A DNA stretch of 7,401 nt, taken from the NCBI GenBank assembly GCA_003159055.1, contig PMLH01000030.1, forward strand, positions 366 through 7,766, read 5' to 3'. This DNA comes from Myxococcales bacterium. Its GTDB lineage: Bacteria > Myxococcota > Polyangia > Fen-1088. Made by a program: the position numbers and the translations under genes. The notes beneath the pieces were generated by a model. The model did not search any database. It was given only the letters and a program-made list of their open reading frames with translations, and had not been told where the DNA came from. Of the stretch, positions 1-7,071 are shown in pieces. Each line of letters starts with the position of its first letter. Position 1 is the stretch's first letter.

Positions 1-122
1 GGCGTTTCAACGGACTATGCTCCCGCCGGCGTATCGCAGGATGGCGATTGTCGATGGACCGGTACAGACGACGGTGTTGTGTTGTTCGATGCGAGCCGTC
101 GCGACTCGAGCTACTGTCGCTC

Positions 123-3100
123 TCACCTGACGTGGCGGCGCAGCGCGATCACCGTCTGGTCGTCGTCTCGCTTGGGAGACCAGGCGGCGACCCGCTCCAG
201 CGTCCGGGTGCAGATGCTTGCGACCGGGTCGCCATGGACGCCCTCCAGTAGCTCCGCCAGACGGGTGGGTCCGAACTGCTCCCTTCGATCCGCCATCGCC
301 TCCGTGATTCCGTCGGTGTAGAGCAACACGACGTCCGATTCCTCAAGGCGGAACTCGCGTCGCGGGACCTTGCCCTCCGCGTCCTCGACCATGCCGACCC
401 ACGTTCCAGCCGCATCGATCCACTCGCACCGCCCCGTCCCCGCGCGCCAGACGAGGATGTCCTCGTGGCCACCGGCCACCACGAAGCGCCCGTCCGGGAA
501 GAATCGGAACAGCGACAGCGTCGCGAAGTCGCTGCGCCCCAGCCGCACGTGGATGTTCTCGTACAGCATCCGGTTGAGGAGCGCGACCAGCCGCGAGGGA
601 TCGTCCTCGCGGTCGCCGTGCATCAGCGTGGACAGCCCGCTCTGGAGCATCAACATGATGAGGCCCGCGTTGAGGCCGTGGCCGGACACGTCGCCAATCC
701 CGAGCCAGCAGCCGCCGTCCGCCGTCCGCTGCAGATCGTAGTAGTCGCCGCCGACCTCGCTGGCGGTGACCATCGCGGCCGCGATCTCGAAGCCTGGCAC
801 GTCTAGCTGGCGCGGAAGGATCGAGGTCTGGATCTGCTTTGCGATCGCCATCTCGCTCTCGTAGTAGGCGACGGCCGTCTTGCGCTCAGCCTCGATCAGC
901 TGGGACTGGTTCTTCTTCAGCAGGCGCAAGCTGGCCTCGAGCTCGCGCGTGCGGTCCTCCACGCGACGCTCCAGGTCCTCGTACAGCATCGCGTTCTCCA
1001 GCGAGACCGCCGCCTGCGACGACAGCACCTCGAGCAGCTCGACGCGATCGGCGCTGAACGCGGCGGTCGCCAGGTTGTTCTCGAGGTAGAGCAGGCCCAC
1101 CAGGTTCCCCTGGCGGACGAGCGGCAGGCACAGCAGCGAGCGGACTCGGCCGGCGCCGAAGTGAGGATCGGCCGAGAAGATGTTCTGATGATCGGCGTCG
1201 GTGAGGAGGACCTTTTCCTTGGTGCGCTCGGCGTAGGCGATCAACGAACGCGGCAGCGACGGGCGGCCGTCGCTGCCCGCGTCCGCGAGGAGAAAGCGCT
1301 CGAAGGCGCCGGTCTCCTGCGGGCCCGCCACACCCTCGACCCACAGCTCGCCGGCCTTGAGCAGAATCAGGTAACCGCGCTCGGCGCCCGCCTGCTCGAT
1401 CACGATGCGCAACAGGCTCTGGATCAGCTTCGACAGCACCATCTCGGTGGAGACGGCCTGCGAGGCCCTGACGAAGCTGAGGGCGTCGAGCTGCTCGGAG
1501 CGCACCTCCGCCGTCCGCGCGCCGTCGACGGGGATGTCGGCGGTGAGCTCCTGCACCTTGGCGGTGGCGCCGCAGCGCTGGTAGGCGGCACGCGCCTCGC
1601 GTCGATAGAGAATGGCGACCTTCGGCCAACCTTGTCGCGCGGCGAACTTGGCGCACAGCTCGTTGGCCAGGCCCTGGTGGAGGATCGCCCGGTTCTCTTG
1701 CGCCAGCGAGGCGGCCCGATCGTAAAGGGCGATAGTTCGGCGTCCGTCGCCGCCGATGCCCGTCAGCTCGGCCTCGATCAGCGCGTGCCAGTGTCCGAAC
1801 GTGTCCGGCGACGACATCGCCCAGCCGCGCAACATCGCCTCGTCACGCCCGAGCGCCTCCAGCAGCGACGCACGCTCGCCCTCGGACAGGCCGCCGCCCG
1901 CCGAGTCCTCGGCCGCGAGGCGCAGGCGGCCGGCGCGCGCCAGCGCCGTGTGGAACGCGATCTCGGGCGTCGTCAGCTCGGGGGGCACCGAAGGCGAGGC
2001 CTTCTCGAGATCGCCCAGCGCGCCCGCATGGTCGCCCGCGAAGTAGCGCGCGATCCCCGAGAACAGGAAGTAGGTCGAGATGAGAAAGCGATTGCCGCTG
2101 TCGACGACGGTCCGTTCGAACTCGCCGAGATCGAAGCCTTCGCTTTCGAGGCTCCCGCGACGCACGGTCTTGCCCTGAAAGCTAGCGACGAGCTGGGCGA
2201 CCATGGTCACCGCCCGGCGGTTCACCACGTTGCCAGTCCGCTCGAGCGTCTCGGCCTTGCTGGCGAGCTCGGCGGTGACCTCGTCGAGGTCATCGCCGAT
2301 GTAGAGGCGGTAGAGGCCGAGGAAGGTGATGCAGTACGCGGCGTGCAGATAGTCGCCGGAGTCGAGGCCGCGCCTGAGCCCCGCAGCAAACAGATCGAGG
2401 CTCTCGCGCAGGGGCTTGCGCCAGAACGAGACGAAGGCTCCGAACACGAAGTGGTTGGCGCAGTCCACCGCCTGGTAGTCCATGCGCTGGTTGAGGCGCA
2501 TGCCCACCTCGGCGACCCGGTACGCGGTGTCGAGATCGCCGCCGCTCGCCAGCACCATGCTGTAGCAAAGGTAGAAATACGACGACACCCGCGAGTTGCC
2601 GTGGCGAAGCGCCACGTTGACGGCCTTGCCCACGGTCAGAACGAACAGGGGGGTATTCGACTGCGATGCCGCGGGGATGATGCCGTAAAGGACGTCGAGC
2701 AGCTCGACCGCCTCGGGATCGGTCGCCACCGGCAGGTCGAGCAGCGACTCGACGCTGCGGCCGCCGAGCGCCGCGCCGACCGCGCCCAGCTCGGCGCCGA
2801 TGGCCGGTCCCAGCTCGCCGCTCGGGGGCGGAAACTCGAGGCCGAGGCGCGCCGCCGTCTCGAGGCCGCTGAGAATGGCCTCCTCCATGCGATCGGTGTG
2901 CGACAGGATCAGCGTGCGCAGCTTCAGCGCCGCCACGGCGTCGAGCGTGGTGCGCGCACGCCGCACCACCGTCTCAAGCAGCCGGAACGCGTCCGCGACG
3001 TTGTTGGCGGCAAACTCGCACTCGGCGCGCGCGAGACACGCCTTGTAGGCCAGGTCGTAGTCCGTTTCCCACGCGCCGTCGCCCAGTAGCTCCTCGACGG

Positions 3101-5453
3101 TGCCGAGGAACTTCGCCGCCATGCCGTAGGCGATCGCGTCCCGCGCCTTGCGGCCGGCCGCCAAGTTCATGTGCGCGAGCCGCCGCCGCTCGCCCGCATC
3201 GGCGATCAGCGCGGCGCCAATGTTCATGTGGTTGACCACGTCGAACAGCCGCTCGTCACCGCCGCCCGCCGCCGCCATCATGAGCCGACCGATGCGCAGG
3301 TGGACCGCTTGCTTGTCGGCGTCGTCGATCAGCGCATACGCGGCCTGTTGGACGCGATCGTGAAGAAAGCGGTAGGCGGGATTCATGTCCTCGCCGTCGC
3401 CGCCGGTGAAGGCCTCGCCGTTGCCGTGCAGGTAGCCCTGGTTGGCGTCGAGCGGGATCACGAGGCCCTCGCGCAGCGCCTCCCACAGCGCCACCGCCAC
3501 CTCGGCCGGCGGCTGCTCGGAGGTCACCGCCAGCGTCCGCCGGTCGAACTGGTCGCCGATACAGGCGGCGAGCGACAGCGCGCGCTGGGAGGCGGGGGCG
3601 AGCCGCCGCAGCTTGGCGATCATGAAGTCGATGACGTTGTCCGTCGCCTTCGCCCCCTCGATGCGGCCGAGATCCCAGGCCCACCGTCGCTCGGCGACGT
3701 CCCAGGCGAGCAGACCCTGCTTGTGCAAATGGGTGACGAACTGGTTGAGGAAGAAAGGGTTCCCATGGGTCTTGCCCAGTACCAGCTCGGCGAGCGACGG
3801 CACGTCGGGATCGGCCCGGTCGAGCCCCAGCGTGTCGGCCAGCAGCTGGCACACGTCGGGCAGGCCGAGCGGCGCCAGCTTGATCTCGTGCGCGGTGACG
3901 CCCGCCTTGGCGAGCTCGGCGAGGGCGAGCATCAGCGGGTGAACCGGGTCGACCTCGTTCTCCCGGAAAGCGCCGATCACCAGCAGGTGACCGCGGCGGG
4001 GGCTGGTGAGCAGGAGGTTGATGAGCCGCAGCGACGCGGGATCGGCCCATTGCAGGTCGTCGAGGAAGAACGCCAGCGGATGCTCGGCCGTGGTGAACAC
4101 CTGCAAGAAGCTCTGGAACGCCTGCTCGAAGCGGCGCTGGGTCTCGCTCGATCCCAGCGCCTGAACCTTCGGTTGCGGCCCGATCACGAACTGCAGCTCG
4201 GGGACGAGATCGATGAGCACCTGGGCGTTCGGCCCCACCGCGTTCAGGATCTTCTGGCGCCAGTGCGCGAGCGACTCGGCCGATTCGCCGAGGATCGAGC
4301 GCAGCAGCTGCCCGCACGCGCGAGTGATCGGCAGGTAAGGCACGCGGCGGCCCAGCTGATCGAACTTGCCCGCGATGAAGCGCCCGTTCTGCACGATCTG
4401 ACGCTGGATCTCGTTCACCAGCGCCGACTTGCCGATCCCCGAATAGCCCGAGATCAGCAGCAGCTCGGCCGCTCCACTCCGCGCCCGTTCGAAGGTCGCG
4501 AGCAGGGCCGCCGACTCCACCTCGCGGCCGTATAGCTTCTGGGGAATGCGCAGCTCGCCGGAGAAATCGTGGCTGCCGAGCAGGAAAGGCCCGACGTCGC
4601 CGCCTGGCCCCAGCCGCGCCAGGCAACGCTCGAGGTCGGCCTTGAGCCCGCCTGCGTCTTGATAGCGATCCTCGGCGTTCTTTGCCAGCAGCTTCATCAC
4701 GATCGCGGACACCACCGACGGGATCCCCGAGACCAGGGCGTCGGGCGCGATGGGCGCGCGGGCGATGTGGCTATGCACCAGCTCGAGGGGATCACTGGCG
4801 CGAAACGGCAGAGTGCCCGTCAGCAGCTCGTAGAACGTCGCCCCCAGCGAGTAGAGATCGGTGCGGCGATCGAGCACCCGGTTCATGCGGCCGGTCTGCT
4901 CGGGCGACATGTAGGCGAGCGTGCCTTCCAGTCGGCTGACGTTGGTGGCGCGGCGATCCTCGAGGGACAGGCGCGTCGCCACCGCGAAGTCGATCAAGGT
5001 GACGTCGCCGGGCTTGCCTCCACTGCGGAGGAAGTTGTGCGGCTTGATGTCCTTGTGAATGACCTGGCGGCGGTGGATCGCCTCCACCACGCGCGCCATC
5101 GAGATCGCGACCTCGAGGAAGCTGCGCAGGTCCATCGGTTGCGCGCCGGCGCCGAGATCCAGCGAGCTGCCGCCCACGTCCTCGAGGACGAGCGCCATGC
5201 TGTCGCCGATCCTCTCGACGCCGAGTGGCTTGACCGCGCCCGTGCCAGTGAGCGATTGCAGGATCGAATATTCGTGGCGGAGGCGCGCGATCTGGGCGGC
5301 GCTCGGGTAATCGTCGGTCGGGATGCGCAACAGCACCGCCGCCTGGTCGGCATTCCGGCGCCCTCGGTAGAGAGTGGCCTGTGACAGGTCACGGAGCTTG
5401 GTCGTGGGCGTGTAAGCGTCGGTCACGGTTGCCATCGACATCCACAACGTCAT
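123..5453 (-). CDS. Giant multidomain signalling protein: kinase-like, AAA ATPase, TPR-like, GAF and SpoIIE/PP2C phosphatase
   Basis: Predicted cytoplasmic signal integrator of up to 1776 residues; no signal peptide or membrane helix is seen. Residues about 20-277 are a Ser/Thr-kinase fold (HKDIKPHN at 133-140, SPE at 183-185, D199, R263). Residues about 305-510 are an AAA_16-type ATPase with Walker A GYSGIGKS (336-343) and Walker B LAFFLDD (460-466), followed by a winged-helix-like segment to about 710. Residues about 710-1310 are helical and TPR-like. GAF spans about 1335-1490 and a coiled coil about 1490-1540. A SpoIIE/RsbU phosphatase spans about 1533-1771 and keeps EVGGDYYD (1566-1573), GDVSGHG (1587-1593), YTDGITEA (1712-1719) and DDDQT (1763-1767), so it looks active. 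The front end matches the HstK-like kinase-ATPase-GAF architecture, which usually ends in a histidine kinase; here a phosphatase replaces it. Starts at 5453, 5441 and 5435 are all possible, none with a strong ribosome site. The stop is TGA at 125-123. The gene is divergent from the GHKL/STAS pair. Confidence 0.95.
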   Translation of the reverse strand: MTLWMSMATVTDAYTPTTKLRDLSQATLYRGRRNADQAAVLLRIPTDDYPSAAQIARLRHEYSILQSLTGTGAVKPLGVERIGDSMALVLEDVGGSSLDLGAGAQPMDLRSFLEVAISMARVVEAIHRRQVIHKDIKPHNFLRSGGKPGDVTLIDFAVATRLSLEDRRATNVSRLEGTLAYMSPEQTGRMNRVLDRRTDLYSLGATFYELLTGTLPFRASDPLELVHSHIARAPIAPDALVSGIPSVVSAIVMKLLAKNAEDRYQDAGGLKADLERCLARLGPGGDVGPFLLGSHDFSGELRIPQKLYGREVESAALLATFERARSGAAELLLISGYSGIGKSALVNEIQRQIVQNGRFIAGKFDQLGRRVPYLPITRACGQLLRSILGESAESLAHWRQKILNAVGPNAQVLIDLVPELQFVIGPQPKVQALGSSETQRRFEQAFQSFLQVFTTAEHPLAFFLDDLQWADPASLRLINLLLTSPRRGHLLVIGAFRENEVDPVHPLMLALAELAKAGVTAHEIKLAPLGLPDVCQLLADTLGLDRADPDVPSLAELVLGKTHGNPFFLNQFVTHLHKQGLLAWDVAERRWAWDLGRIEGAKATDNVIDFMIAKLRRLAPASQRALSLAACIGDQFDRRTLAVTSEQPPAEVAVALWEALREGLVIPLDANQGYLHGNGEAFTGGDGEDMNPAYRFLHDRVQQAAYALIDDADKQAVHLRIGRLMMAAAGGGDERLFDVVNHMNIGAALIADAGERRRLAHMNLAAGRKARDAIAYGMAAKFLGTVEELLGDGAWETDYDLAYKACLARAECEFAANNVADAFRLLETVVRRARTTLDAVAALKLRTLILSHTDRMEEAILSGLETAARLGLEFPPPSGELGPAIGAELGAVGAALGGRSVESLLDLPVATDPEAVELLDVLYGIIPAASQSNTPLFVLTVGKAVNVALRHGNSRVSSYFYLCYSMVLASGGDLDTAYRVAEVGMRLNQRMDYQAVDCANHFVFGAFVSFWRKPLRESLDLFAAGLRRGLDSGDYLHAAYCITFLGLYRLYIGDDLDEVTAELASKAETLERTGNVVNRRAVTMVAQLVASFQGKTVRRGSLESEGFDLGEFERTVVDSGNRFLISTYFLFSGIARYFAGDHAGALGDLEKASPSVPPELTTPEIAFHTALARAGRLRLAAEDSAGGGLSEGERASLLEALGRDEAMLRGWAMSSPDTFGHWHALIEAELTGIGGDGRRTIALYDRAASLAQENRAILHQGLANELCAKFAARQGWPKVAILYRREARAAYQRCGATAKVQELTADIPVDGARTAEVRSEQLDALSFVRASQAVSTEMVLSKLIQSLLRIVIEQAGAERGYLILLKAGELWVEGVAGPQETGAFERFLLADAGSDGRPSLPRSLIAYAERTKEKVLLTDADHQNIFSADPHFGAGRVRSLLCLPLVRQGNLVGLLYLENNLATAAFSADRVELLEVLSSQAAVSLENAMLYEDLERRVEDRTRELEASLRLLKKNQSQLIEAERKTAVAYYESEMAIAKQIQTSILPRQLDVPGFEIAAAMVTASEVGGDYYDLQRTADGGCWLGIGDVSGHGLNAGLIMLMLQSGLSTLMHGDREDDPSRLVALLNRMLYENIHVRLGRSDFATLSLFRFFPDGRFVVAGGHEDILVWRAGTGRCEWIDAAGTWVGMVEDAEGKVPRREFRLEESDVVLLYTDGITEAMADRREQFGPTRLAELLEGVHGDPVASICTRTLERVAAWSPKRDDDQTVIALRRHVR

Positions 5454-5649
5454 TCACGCCCATTACTTGAGCCTGGAAGCGCGCGCCAGGGCGCCGCCAC
5501 GCCCTGCGGCCTGAAGTTTCGTCACCAGTGGTGCCATTTTGCGCCCCTGGTGCGCGTCTTGGTACCTGCTCGGGGATTGCGCTCAAGAACTTGTCCGAGT
5601 TGACTATACTTCTTCACTGGCTCTGCCGATGTCTGCTTTGCGAGATCCC
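5454..5649. promoter_or_regulatory. Divergent intergenic control region
   Basis: This 196-bp gap separates the start of the giant minus-strand gene from the plus-strand GHKL/STAS operon, so both promoters should lie here. An open frame runs through its right part toward the GHKL gene, but it lacks a ribosome site and looks unlike the family N-terminus. Visible symmetric elements are the palindrome CACCAGTGGTG (5523-5533), a CACCAG/CTGGTG inverted pair (5523-5528 and 5547-5552), and a perfect 7-bp inverted repeat CAGGGCG/CGCCCTG (5487-5493 and 5500-5506). The last would form a GC-rich hairpin in the leader of the giant gene. Operator function is inference; short inverted repeats are common by chance at this GC content. 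Confidence 0.4.
5605..5610 (+). promoter_or_regulatory. Candidate -10 box of the GHKL/STAS operon
   Basis: TATACT matches the sigma-70 consensus TATAAT at five of six bases and lies in a locally AT-rich patch of otherwise GC-rich DNA. Transcription would begin near 5617, leaving a leader of roughly 30-50 nt before the likely GHKL starts. No good -35 hexamer lies 16-18 bp upstream (positions 5582-5587 read CTCAAG), so the site is weak, activator-dependent or false. Confidence 0.3.
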
Positions 5650-6141
5650 ATGCCAGAAGGCCCTACCTTGAGCTTTGGACTCCAGATCCAGCCCCAGCCA
5701 CGCATGGTGTCGATCGTGCGCCGATTCGTCGAGGAAAGCTTCGAGAAGTTGGTTGGAGATTCGGAGGCCGTGTTCCGCGTCTCCCTAGCAGTGCACGAGC
5801 TGCTTGAGAATGCGGCGAAATATGCCGTCGGCGACAAGACCGGGATAGCCGTGCATTTCGAGTCAAACGGTCGCGCGGCGAGAATCAAGCTAACCAACCA
5901 GTCCACGCCCGAGCACATCGCCCGCCTGCGCGAATCCATCCAGGAAATTCAGTCCAGCCGGGAGCCGTTCGCACTCTTCCAGTCGCTGATGCGCAGAACA
6001 GCTGGCGTCCAAGAGGAGTCCGGCCTGGGCCTGGCGCGCATTCGCGCCGAGGGTGAGCTCGATCTCTCTCTTGAAATCGATGGATTGATGGTCACCATCA
6101 CGGCGAGCAGCGCGCCGATGTGGGTGCACGCGCATGGATAG
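5650..6141 (+). CDS. GHKL (HATPase_c) ATP-binding protein, RsbW/SiaB-like
   Basis: Likely a small soluble serine kinase or anti-sigma-like switch protein acting on the STAS protein encoded next to it. From this start it has 163 residues. The N box is clear, HELLENAAKYA at about 49-59 with E50 and N54, and a glycine-rich ATP-lid motif ESGLGLA lies at about 123-129. The usual DxGxG motif between them is absent; its place is taken by LTNQSTPEHI (about 81-90), which recalls SiaB-type kinases more than classic RsbW. The start is uncertain. ATG 5629 has no ribosome site, ATG 5650 has a weak one (GCGAG), and TTG 5668 is preceded by AGAAGG (5655-5660) at a 7-nt spacing and would give 157 residues. 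The stop codon overlaps the next gene, which implies translational coupling. The fold is well supported; kinase activity and partner are inferred. Confidence 0.85.
   Translation: MPEGPTLSFGLQIQPQPRMVSIVRRFVEESFEKLVGDSEAVFRVSLAVHELLENAAKYAVGDKTGIAVHFESNGRAARIKLTNQSTPEHIARLRESIQEIQSSREPFALFQSLMRRTAGVQEESGLGLARIRAEGELDLSLEIDGLMVTITASSAPMWVHAHG
5655..5660 (+). promoter_or_regulatory. Strong ribosome-binding site AGAAGG pointing to a TTG start
   Basis: AGAAGG lies 7 nt before an in-frame TTG at 5668 and is the best Shine-Dalgarno match in front of the GHKL gene. It lies inside the reading frame if ATG 5650 is used. If it is the real site, the protein begins MSFGLQIQP and is six residues shorter than annotated here. 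Confidence 0.45.
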
Positions 6142-6511
6142 CTGGGCGGAGATCGTGAAGGGGGAGGACTTCGCCGCACACGCCAGTGCCAGCGAGCAAG
6201 GGATCCTGGTCTGTCTTAGCGGTACGGCCGATCTCACGGTCAAGAGCCACCTTGATACCTTCCTGCGCGAGGTGCACACGGAGGCCCAGCGCCGCCTGGC
6301 CCAAGTGGTCACCGTGGATCTACGCAAGATGGATTTCATGAACTCGTCGTGCCTGAGGAGCTTCGTATGGTGGATCAGCACCGTGCAGGAACAACCTGGC
6401 GAGGCAAAATACCGCATCATCTTTTTGCACAACCCATCCCTGCGCTGGCAGCTGCGCAGCCTGAATTCCCTCGCCAGCATTGCCAGCAACATGATCACCA
6501 TTCGGGCGTAG
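6134..6511 (+). CDS. STAS-domain protein, anti-sigma-factor antagonist-like (RsbV/SiaC role)
   Basis: A 125-residue soluble protein filling a single STAS fold. Residues 21-30 (EQGILVCLSG) fit the first strands. Residues 58-80 hold the diagnostic strand, loop and helix: VVTVDLRKMDF followed by MNSSCLRSFVWW. S71 aligns with the serine phosphorylated in SpoIIAA and RsbV, where the usual motif is DSSGLG; here it reads NSSCLR, with Asn replacing the Asp and Cys replacing the Gly. N-[ST]-S is closer to the SiaC (DUF1987) phospho-site region. The start ATG overlaps the last 8 bp of the GHKL gene, so the two are co-translated and probably bind each other. The presumed cycle is phosphorylation by the GHKL protein and dephosphorylation by the PP2C domain encoded divergently. 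The downstream target is not visible. The fold is fairly sure; the role is inferred from motif and context. Confidence 0.85.
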   Translation: MDSWAEIVKGEDFAAHASASEQGILVCLSGTADLTVKSHLDTFLREVHTEAQRRLAQVVTVDLRKMDFMNSSCLRSFVWWISTVQEQPGEAKYRIIFLHNPSLRWQLRSLNSLASIASNMITIRA

Positions 6512-6675
6512 ACATGCAGCCCGCCGTCGTGCTCTTGGTCAGGGGAAATGCCTCCAGGATAAGAGCGGTCTCCTATTGCGACATGCACGGCTTCTGGCAA
6601 GCCGAAGCTCCGCTGTAGTCCGGGTGAAGCGGTCCACCGAATTTCGCCACGTCCTTTTCTGCGGTGGCCCGCCAG

Positions 6676-6698
6676 CATGGCACGTCAATCCTGCCATG
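6676..6698. repeat. Perfect 7-bp inverted repeat with 9-nt spacer
   Basis: CATGGCA (6676-6682) and TGCCATG (6692-6698) are exact reverse complements separated by nine bases. The repeat lies about 165 bp after the STAS stop. There is no T-run on either side, so it is not a standard intrinsic terminator. It could be a protein-binding site, an RNA hairpin or chance. Confidence 0.45.
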
Positions 6699-6711
6699 AG
6701 ATCACGGCGTT

Positions 6712-6738
6712 GCAGCTCCGCTTCCGTGCGGCTGCTTT
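6712..6738 (+). terminator. Weak hairpin plus TTT, possible terminator of the GHKL/STAS operon
   Basis: GCAGC-tc-CGC (6712-6721) pairs with GCGGCTGC (6728-6735) as an 8-bp stem with a two-base bulge and a six-base loop, and is followed by TTT (6736-6738). The T-tract is short and the site lies 200 bp beyond the STAS stop, so this is only a suggestion. Confidence 0.2.
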
Positions 6739-6775
6739 AGCCGACCGGGTCGCGTGCTTCCACGCCCTCGCCCCG

Positions 6776-7054
6776 CTATCCTTCGAAAAGAGCTGCCCCA
6801 CGCTCTGCTAGCCCATAGTCATCTTGAATAGGTATTTTGGGCTTGGTGTCCAGAAACAGATCATCGGCAGCGTAGGCCTTGGCATCGAGGCCAACTGCCG
6901 CCAGCGACTGCGTGGCGTCCGCAAGTCGCCGCTCGTTGCGAGCCACCGCGGCCACACGGTAGCCTTCTCGGCCAAATCGACGGGCTACTGCTTCGGAAAT
7001 CCCGACTCCGTGTGGATCTGCGGAATGGGAAGCCTGGCCTCGACGGCGAGGCAT
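6776..7054 (-). pseudogene. Short-chain dehydrogenase/reductase N-terminal remnant
   Basis: The part at about 7009-6857 reads GVGISEAVARRFGREGYRVA, then AVARNERRLADATQSLAAVG and LDAKAYAADDL. This is typical SDR sequence from the glycine-rich turn through helix A, strand 2 (VAAVARN), helix B and the AxD end of strand 3. The first beta strand and the start of the TGxxxGxG motif are missing, replaced by an unrelated GQASHSADPH stretch. The catalytic Ser-Tyr-Lys region is absent: after AADDL the frame continues for 26 unlike residues (FLDTKPKIPIQDDYGL and on) to a stop at 6776. An ATG at 7054 could give 92 residues, but that protein would lack an active site. It lies just behind the stop of the unrecognised gene at 7072. 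Most likely a deletion scar of a former NAD(P)-dependent oxidoreductase gene. Confidence 0.6.
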
Positions 7055-7071
7055 TCGACCCGCTTGGTGCA

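Larger units (their letters stand above)
6512..6775. other. Non-coding stretch downstream of the STAS gene
   Basis: I see no convincing gene here on either strand. A 34-codon frame (6514-6618, plus) starts 2 bp after the STAS stop, but has no ribosome site and resembles nothing I know. The minus-strand open frame crossing the region is mostly the mirror of the STAS and GHKL genes. Contents worth noting are a GCTCTT/AAGAGC inverted pair (6531-6536 and 6561-6566), a perfect CATGGCA/TGCCATG repeat, and a bulged GC hairpin followed by TTT, the last two listed separately. Confidence 0.5.

Noticed and set aside
1..122. Possible C-terminus of a convergent plus-strand gene (frame 1 is open from base 1)
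   Set aside because: The frame stays open deep into the giant gene without a natural stop near 122, third-position GC is not raised, and no family is recognisable. I leave this stretch uncalled.
1161..3089. Plus-strand open frame of 642 codons opposite the giant gene
   Set aside because: It is the mirror of the high-GC minus-strand gene, full of Arg, Gly, Ala, Leu, Glu and His runs without any domain signal. The minus frame encodes recognisable TPR-like and GAF sequence throughout.
3171..4535. Plus-strand open frame of 454 codons
   Set aside because: It lies opposite the AAA ATPase region, including the Walker motifs, and its composition is typical of an antisense shadow frame.
3256..4626. 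Second minus-strand open frame of 456 codons inside the giant gene
   Set aside because: It is an out-of-frame reading of the same strand, Arg/Ala/Pro-rich, with no domain; the overlapping frame holds the ATPase motifs.
6514..6618. 34-codon frame starting 2 bp after the STAS stop
   Set aside because: It has no ribosome-binding site and no similarity I can recognise; short frames like this are expected by chance.
5890..6678. Minus-strand open frame of 262 codons
   Set aside because: It is antisense to the clearly real STAS gene and the 3' half of the GHKL gene, with no domain of its own.
7037..7052. GCCTCG/CGAGGC hairpin as terminator of the gene at 7072
   Set aside because: Only a 6-bp stem and no T-tract on the minus strand; at this GC content such stems are common.
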